Shown here piece after piece: positions 57,001 to 64,000 of a DNA stretch of 64,000 nucleotides. Source of the DNA: Chrysogorgia sp. JL179-B06 (Eukaryota > Cnidaria > Anthozoa > Scleralcyonacea > Chrysogorgiidae); the NCBI GenBank assembly GCA_035772405.1, contig JAYKKM010000339.1, positions 801,001 to 865,000 on the forward strand, given 5' to 3'. The position numbers were made by a program, and so were the translations under genes. The notes beneath the pieces were generated by a model, which was not told the origin of the DNA, ran no database searches, and saw only the letters and a program-made list of their open reading frames with translations. Numbering within the stretch: the stretch's first letter is position 1; each line of letters opens with the position of its first letter.

Positions 57001-60000
57001 AGATGGTGAGTGAAGGTTACACATGTGTACAACCTGTAACCTTCTGATGACTAGTGAGATGCTCTAACTATTGAGCTACATGGACTACCTGTAACCTTCT
57101 GATGACTAGTGAGATGCTCTAACTATTGAGCTACATGGACTAAGATGATGAGTGAAGGTTACATATGTGTACAACCTGTAACCTTCTGATGACTAGTGAG
57201 ATGCTCTAACTATTGAGCTACATGGACTACCTGTAACCTTCTGATGACTAGTGAGATGCTCTAACTATTGAGCTACATGGACTAAGATGATGAATGAAGG
57301 TTACATATGTGTACAACCTGTAACCTTCTGATGACTAGTGAGATGCTCTAACTATTGAGCTACATGGACTAAGATGATGAGTGAAGGTTACATATGTGTA
57401 CAACCTGTAACCTTCTGATGACTAGTGAGATGCTCTAACTATTGAGCTACATGGACTAAGATGATGAGTGAAGGTTACATATGTGTACAACCTGTAACCT
57501 TCTGATGACTAGTGAGATGCTCTAACTATTGAGCTACATGGACTAAGATGATGAATGATGGTTACATATGTGTACAACCTGTAACCTTCTGATGACTAGT
57601 GAGATGCTCTAACTATTGAGCTACATGGACTAAGATGATGAGTGAAGGTTACATATGTGTACAACCTGTAACCTTCTGATGACTAGTGAGATGCTCTAAC
57701 TATTGAGCTACATGGCCTAAGATGATGAGTGAAGGTTACATATGTGTACAACCTGCAACCTTCTGATGACTAGTGAGATGCTCTAACTATTGAGCTACAT
57801 GGACTACCTGTAACCTTCTGATGACTAGTGAGATGCTCTAACTATTGAGCTACATGGCCTAAGATGATGAGTGAAGGTTACATATGTGTACTACCTGTAA
57901 CCTTCTGATGACTAGTGAGATGCTCTAACTATTGAGCTACATTGTACAACCTGTAACCTTCTGATAAATAATCGTAGTCTTACATGCCACAGGTGAATCA
58001 ACGCTCTCGTCGCGATTTGAACAAGGCAGTTCTCGTAATAGACTGCCATCGTCTTTGTCTTTTCCGAGCCAGCGATCACATGGAAACTTGTAAAGTTTCT
58101 TGGAACCCTCGTCTTCAATCTCAATTCTTTCTAGGAACCAACTAGCTTTCAGGAACTTATTATCATGCCATACTCGAACCTTGGTAAGCTCTCCTACATT
58201 AGCAGATCATCCAGACATTAGAAAACTGAAAAGAACTATACACGAGGGTTTATATAGAGAGATTGCTAGCAATACACGAGTAGTTAATGGGGGTACATGA
58301 GAGTTGATGGGGTACATGGGAGTTGATGGGGTACATGGGAGTTGATGGGGTACATGAGAGTTGATGGGGTACATGGTAGTTGATGGGGTACATGGGAGTT
58401 GATGGGGGGTACATGAGAGTTAATGGCGTACATGAGAGTTGAGGAGGGTACATGAGAGTTGTTGATGGTACATGAGAGTTGATGGGGTACATGAGAGTTG
58501 ATGAGGGTACATGAGAGTACATGAGAGTTGTTCGGGATACATGGGAGTTGATGGGGGTACATTAGAGTTGATGGGGGTACATGAGAGTTGATGGGGGTAC
58601 ATGAGAGTTGACGAGGGTACATGAGAATTGCTTAGGGTACATGAGAGTTGATTAGGGTACATGAGAGTTGACGAGGGTACATGAGAGTTGATGAGAGTAC
58701 ATGAGAGTTGATGAGGGTACATTGGAGTTGATGGGGGTACATGAGAGTTGATGAGGGTACATGAGGGTCGATGAAAGTTCGTGAAAGTTTGAGAGTCGAG
58801 GGCACGTGAGAACATGAGGGTCAATGAGAGTACATGAGAGTACATGAGAGTACATTAGCGTTAGGGGCCACTTGCATCGTCGTTTGCCCTGATCTTTTAA
58901 GGGGCCATGATTTCTGACCTTACCTAGACTGAGAAGATCTTTTAAGACAAACACATCAGTATGACTTCTTTCAAACTTGTCTTTATATGTTTCCGAGTTC
59001 TTTAAGGCAACTTCTCCTGTATCACCATGTTCACCAAACACCATCAAGAACACGTTAGCGTCAGTACCAGCTCCCATGACGTCACCGGTAATGACGTTTA
59101 CTTTGTAGGTGGTGTCTAGGAATTATGAAGAGCAAGAGGTTAGGCAGTACAGGGGGGGGCACATTAAGATCAAAAGGAAATGGTTGGGAAGTTAAGCAAA
59201 CGATTTGAAGCAGGATTCAATGAACAGGAATCTTTGTTCAGTACTTACTTCCAAGCGTTTTCTCTCCTTCTGTTATCGCTGGCAATTCCTTGAAAAGCTG
59301 ACCATCTCCCATTGTTTTTGATAACCAATCATTGCATTTGAATACACTAACAGAACCAGTTTCGTCATTGCGAACAATAACCTAGGAAAGAGATGAATTA
59401 GTATACAATGATGAAGGGAGGAAGGAAGGATTGATTGATGGAGGGATTGATGGATGGAAGGATGGAAGGGGGAAGGGAAGGGGGAAGGGAGGGAGGGAGG
59501 AAGGAAGAGGGAAGGACGGGAGGGAGTGAGGAAGGAAGGAAGAGGCAAGGAAGGAAGAGGGAAGGAAGGGAGGGAAGGAGGAAGGCAGGAATGAATGTAG
59601 GAAGAAAGGAAGGGAGGGAGGGAGGGAGGAAGGAAGGAAGGAAGGAAGGAAGGAAGGAAGGAAGGAAGGAAGGAAGGAAGGAAGGAAGGAAGGAAGGAAG
59701 GAAGGAAGGAAGGAAGGAAGGAAGGAAGGAAGGAAGGAAGGAAGGAAGGAAGGAAGAAGAGGGAAGGAATGATAATTTACACTTTATTTACACTTTAACA
59801 AGCCTAAGTGCAAAGTTCTATCTATAACCAGAAAAAGGTCCCCGATTGTGACAACGTACCAACAGAGTCAGACCTGGGAATCAAGATTGATTCCACACTT
59901 AATTGGAAAAGTCAGGTATATGATTTACGCTCCAAAGCCAATAAGATGCTTGGTTTGGTTAGGCGTTCCACATTAGAGATGGTTGATATCCAAGCAAGAA

Positions 60001-63000
60001 GGTAATTATATTTACAACTTATACGAAGTCAATTGGGTTATGCCTCCCAGGTATGGTGTCCCCAAACTATTGAATCGATCAGTGCCATCGAAAAGGTGCA
60101 GAGGAGGGCGACGAAGTACATCCTAAACCTCGGTTATATGTCCGACATCCCTTATCCCACCAGGTTAAACAAGCTCAACCTATTGCCTATTACCTACTGG
60201 CACGAATATCTGGATTTATGCTTTATAAAATAATTAATGGTATGGCGTCTGTATCTCACGGCGTGCGTCTAGTTGCCGTTTCCTCAAGGAAAACTCGAAG
60301 CTCATCCATCGATGACTGTATAAGTTTAACTGTTCCCTTTGCAAGAACCGTAACTTTTCAGACATCTTATTCATCAGAACTACCAAAGTCTGGAATATTC
60401 TTAATTCAGACTTGAGAAACAAGAACAAATCTTTTAGCTCTTTTAAATACGGTCTAGTACTATACTACCGCGATGCTTTAACAAAATCGTATGACACAGA
60501 AGATCCGAGAACCTGGAAGTCTGTGTGTATTAAATGCAAAAGAGCTAGGTCTCTTGTAAATAGTATAAAATGTTGCTTTTAATCATTGTATTTATATTAT
60601 GTAATTTTAATGTTTTTATTTTATCGGGACCGCAGTAATTGGGGTTAAACCTGTTGCGATATCCCTAGCACTTTTTTTTACTGTTTTTATGTAGTGTGCT
60701 GAAGCTTAATAAATCATAAATCATAACATACAATGATGAAGGGAGGAAGGATTGATGGAAGAAAAGATTGATGAAAGGATGGACGGAAAGGAGGATAAAA
60801 GGATGGATGGACGGATGGTAGGAATAAAGAAACGATGGAAGGAATAAAGAAATGTGGGGGGATGAAGAAATGATGGATGGAAGGAATGAATGAATGATGG
60901 ATGGATGGAATGAATGATGGATGGATGGAATGAATGATGGATGGAAGGAAGGAATGAATGAATGATGGATGGATGGATGGAATGAATGATGGATGTGATG
61001 GATGGAAGGAATGAATGATGGATGGAAGGAATGATGGATGGAAGGAATGAATGAATGAATGATGGAAGGAATGAATGATGGATGGAAGGAATGATGGATG
61101 GATGGAAGGAAGGAATGAATGAATGATGGATGGAAGGAATGAATGATGGATGTGATGGATGGATGGATGGAATGAATGAATGATGGATGGATGGATGGAA
61201 GGAATGAATGATGGATGGAAGGAATGAATGATGGATGTGATGATGGATGGAAGGAAGGAAGGAATGAATGAATGATGGATGGAAGGAATGATGGATGGAT
61301 GGAAGGAATGAATGATGGATGTGATGGATGGAAGGAATGAATGATGGATGTGATGGATGGAAGGAATGATGGATGTGATGGATGGAAGGAATGAATGATG
61401 GATGTGATGGATGGAAGGAATGAATGATGGATGTGATGGATGGAAGGAATGATGGATGTGATGGATGGATGGAATGAATGATGTATGTGATGGATGGAAG
61501 GAATGAATGATGGATGTGATGGATGGAATGAATGATGGATGTGATGGATGGAATGAATGATGGATGTGATGGATGGAAGGAATGATGGATGGATGGAAGG
61601 AATGATGGATGTGATGGATGGATGGAAGGAATGAATGATGGATGTGATGGATGGATGGAAGGAATGATGGATGTGATGGATGGATGGAAGGAATGAATGA
61701 TGGATGTGATGGATGGAAGGAATGATGGATGTGATGGATGGAAGGAATGAATGATGGATGTGATGGAAGGAAGGAATGATGGATGTGATGGATGGAATGA
61801 TGGATGTGATGGATGGAAGGAAGGAAGGAATGATGGATGTGATGGATGGATGGAATGAATGATGGATGTGATGGAAGGAATGAATGATGGATGTGATGGA
61901 AGGAAGGAATGATGGATGTGATGGATGGAAGGAATGAATGATGGATGTGATGGATGGAAGGAAGGAATGATGGATGTGATGGATGGAAGGAAGGAATGAA
62001 TGATGGATGTGATGGATGGAAGGAAGGAAGGAATGATGGATGTGATGGATGGAAGGAATGATGGATGTGATGGATGGATGGAAGGAATGAATGATGGATG
62101 TGATGGATGGAAGGAAGGAATGATGGATGTGATGGATGGAAGGAATGATGGATGTGATGGATGGATGGAAGGAATGAATGATGGATGTGATGGATGGAAG
62201 GAAGGAATGATGGATGTGATGGATGGAATGAATGATGGATGTGATGGAAGGAATGAATGAAATGATGGATTAATGGTTGGAATGGATTGAATGGTTGGAA
62301 TGGTGAATGGATTGATTGGTGGAACGAAGGATTGATTGAAGTATGAAATGATGCATGGACACAAACGGACAGATAAACTCACCTTATCCAGATGCCAGCT
62401 AGGTCTATTTCCTTTACCATCATGTCCAATCCTCATCTTCCTTAACTTCCCAACATCATCCATCTCCATCCTAAACATATCCACAGCTCCTCGTTCAAAC
62501 TTCTCATCTCCTTTCTCTAAATTCACCTCAGGCGTCGCTCCCTCTGAACCGTACAACGTCATTGTCAACTGACAATCTGTTCCAGCATCCTTTACGTCAC
62601 CGGTAAAGATTGTGATTTCATACGGGACATCTAAGAATGCAAATGAGAGTATATAAAATAGCGTGCTTCCAGACGCCACCCGTTCTTAAAAAAATGAAAG
62701 AACTCGTAAAATGATAGAGTAACACCTTTTACAACTTTTCCGTATTTTACTTCATTTTTGAAATATTTCAGTTTGTTTGATATGTAAAGGAGATGGTCTC
62801 TGACGTCATATGCAGGGTAGAGAATTTTCACAAAAAATGTCTTATATCTTAGTGATTGCTAAGTTTACAACGTTCATTATCATGAGGAGTTATTATACGC
62901 ACATTTTCAAGTAAATTTGTGGAACATACTTGAAGATGGAACTAATATTTTAATGAGTGAAAATTCTCTACCCTGCACCTGACGTCAGAGACCATCTCAT

Positions 63001-64000
63001 TTACATATCAAACAAACTGAAATATTTCAAAAACGAAGTAAAATACGGAAAAGTTGTAAAAGATGTTACTCTATCATTTTACGAGTTCTTTCATATTAGA
63101 CAAACTTAATTTTTGTTGCCAATGTCCTTTAATACACTTTCAGCGAACATTATGTAATCTTTCATTACTCTTAATATTATAATTTGTTTTTTTCCTTTGG
63201 AATCTTACGTGGTTTATAGGAAACCTGCTCGCTTTCGTTAACACGAAGAACTCGAACAGTTAGTCCATCTTCTTTATCTTTAGCTAACCAACGATTACAA
63301 GGAAAATGATACACCTTGCCTCGTGTTGGAACATCGATTTCAATTTCTTTAAGGTACCAGCCATCTTTCTGAGAATAACCATAATGACCTACAAGACACA
63401 TGGTAACAATATATCACCAACAATAGTAAAACATCCACTCTCCGATCACCAGTACTAGATATCGTTACTGTAGTAACCCCACTGTAAACAAACTGTAACC
63501 ATCACAACTGTCACCACCACTGACATAACAACCACCAGTAGGTCACCATTACTTACATCACCATCACGAAAGGTTATCACAAATAATTTCCCAACGCAAC
63601 CAGGTGATAAATCAGACATAGTTTGACGCTACTTTGGCTTTAAAACGTTTTTTGAACGTAACTTTAAAAGTTACTGTCCATGACCCAACGTTTCGACAAC
63701 GATTTGTCTGGAGGTTTGGCATATCAATAGCGCCCACGCCCCATTGAATCGCGATGACGGTGGTCTATTACCAGAAGCTTTTTTGCATCTTATTAATAGA
63801 TAACGTCATCATCATCGTCATCATCTGAGGGTATAAATAGCGATCCTAACTTTACAACGATCACCCCTGATGAAGACACTGTATATCTAACAAACACCAT
63901 AGTCTCCTTACTAGCTTGCAAAGCAGTCGTACCCCCCAGGCTATCTCCTTACCGACTTCAATCTTCTTTACTTCTCCAACATCAGCTGCTTCAACAGAAA
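54028..64000 (-). CDS. LOXHD1: LOXHD1-like multi-PLAT protein, 3' part (nine exons)
   Basis: Exons in transcript order: beyond 64000 to 63953, 63388-63209, 62630-62383, 59381-59249, 59115-58924, 58193-57984, 56436-56133, 55253-55147, 54407-54028 (stop). All junctions are GT-AG and the phases fit, giving about 600 residues. They encode the C-terminal half of one PLAT domain and four full ones. Each begins with a YEVxVxTGDVxxAGTDAN-type strand ([71 protein letters not shown]) and ends in [18 protein letters not shown] sequence. LOXHD1 is built only of PLAT domains and binds membrane or partner proteins; in vertebrates it is needed in hair cells. The fourth domain here is diverged (GTNQN for GTDAN). 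Introns hold large arrays. Other all-PLAT proteins are possible. Confidence 0.92.
54465..54602. repeat. ATCGT/ATCGCT satellite-like array
   Basis: Degenerate (TATCG)n repeats that resume at 55096-55130; the hAT-like MITE 54603-55095 is inserted inside. Confidence 0.9.
54603..55095. mobile_element. hAT-like MITE with 8-bp target duplication
   Basis: CACTGATCTCTAAATAA...TTATTTAGAGATCAGTG termini flanked by ATCGTATC (54595-54602 and 55096-55103). Same family as 12296-12805. Because the target is itself a repeat, the duplication here is less independent evidence than at 12.3 kb. Confidence 0.85.
55262..56125. repeat. GGAA/GGGA homopurine array
   Basis: About 0.86 kb of GGAAGGAAGGAGGG with GAAAGAGG and AGGTAGGT variants, in the LOXHD1 intron between 55253 and 56133. 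The 295-codon minus frame across it is not coding. Confidence 0.95.
56536..57960 (-). repeat. 87-bp tandem array of a tRNA-SINE-like head
   Basis: About 16 near-identical units of 87 bp, plus three shortened units lacking AAGATGATGAGTGAAGGTTA and following bases. The minus strand of each unit reads CATGTAGCTCAATAGTTAGA GCATC (box A-like), an anticodon-arm-like stretch, then AAGGTTACAGGTTGTAC (decayed box B). This order and spacing match the single tRNA-like copy at 26886-26965. It lies in a LOXHD1 intron. Confidence 0.82.
58285..58860. repeat. 20-bp minisatellite (GTACATGAGAGTTGATGGGG)
   Basis: About 28 units of about 20 bp with GATGAGG/GATGGGG variants, in the LOXHD1 intron between 58193 and 58924. 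The minus-strand [19 protein letters not shown] frames are repeat artefacts. Confidence 0.93.
59405..59765. repeat. GGAA homopurine array with a pure (GGAA)n core
   Basis: Interrupted GGAAG repeats followed by about 30 perfect GGAA units (59628-59755), in the 3-kb LOXHD1 intron. Confidence 0.96.
59815..60726 (+). pseudogene. CR1/jockey-like LINE 3' fragment
   Basis: Encodes [59 protein letters not shown] and, after a frameshift, the [14 protein letters not shown] tail: the thumb and C-terminal part of LINE ORF2. It has an in-frame stop and frameshifts. The 3' end is an ATAAATCATAAATCATAA tail, typical of CR1-type microsatellite tails. Antisense to LOXHD1, flanked on both sides by GGAA/GGAT arrays. 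Confidence 0.85.
60727..62275. repeat. GGAT/GGAA/GAAT tetranucleotide array
   Basis: About 1.5 kb of ATGGATGGAAGGAATGAATG with a frequent higher-order unit ATGGATGTGATGGATGGAAG. It directly adjoins LOXHD1 exon 62630-62383 through a short spacer, so a 652-codon frame begins in the real exon and runs into the repeat. Confidence 0.95.
62690..63134. mobile_element. Foldback MITE family D, left-truncated
   Basis: Matches 35199-35681 from ATGAAAGAACTCGTAAAATG to the right end TTGCCAATGTCCTTTAA; the left TTAA end is missing. LOXHD1 intron. Confidence 0.82.
63580..63890. mobile_element. Repeat of the hammerhead family, rearranged
   Basis: Contains TAACTTTAAAAGTTACTGTC then CATGACCCAACGTTTCG (the 3' half of the motif, minus strand), and AACGATCACCCCTGATGAAG then ACACT (the 5' half, plus strand). 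It appears to have lost the middle of the ribozyme. The body GCATATCAATAGCGCCCACG is shared with 31.7 and 42.2 kb. Confidence 0.6.

Noticed and set aside
60721..62679. 652-codon frame starting in a PLAT exon
   Set aside because: Only 62383-62630 is the exon, with a clear gtgagt donor; the rest reads through the GGAT array.

Overview
The window is nuclear DNA of an intron-rich, AT-rich animal that is not a vertebrate (a marine invertebrate such as a cnidarian or sponge would fit; I cannot place it more closely). This rests on animal gene families, spliceosomal GT-AG introns, several tRNA-derived SINE families, CR1/jockey/RTE-like LINE fragments, and a very high load of foldback MITEs and tandem repeats.

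Four genes are visible. (1) 3175-7365, minus: the first four coding exons of an SLC17A9-like vesicular nucleotide transporter; the C-terminal exons lie beyond position 1. (2) 9401-10324, plus: a single-exon TMEM45 (DUF716) membrane protein, divergent from SLC17A9. (3) 15976-51999, minus: a complete POLR3B (RPC2), the second-largest subunit of RNA polymerase III. I could place 47 coding exons, two of them only 18 and 19 nt, which join in frame to exactly 1140 codons plus stop. (4) 54028-64000, minus: the 3' part of a LOXHD1-like gene, with nine exons encoding about 4.5 PLAT domains. POLR3B lies about 2 kb downstream of it on the same strand.

Most of the remaining sequence is repeats. There are 20-bp-period minisatellites at seven loci in four sequence families, a 37-bp minisatellite, trinucleotide and GGAA/CCTT arrays, and an 87-bp array that looks like a tandemly amplified tRNA-SINE head. 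Elements with terminal inverted repeats include hAT-like MITEs with perfect 8-bp target duplications, TTAA-flanked hairpin MITEs, elements with 5-bp duplications, and an 822-bp near-perfect hairpin that carries a zinc-finger-like coding fragment. Several dispersed repeats contain hammerhead-ribozyme-like cores (CUGANGA, stem II, GAAA).

The genes do not form an operon or a single pathway. The most notable features are the extreme fragmentation of POLR3B, its microexons and one GC-AG intron, the TIR elements carrying an internal 20-bp minisatellite, the hammerhead-like repeats, and nested insertions whose order can be read directly.
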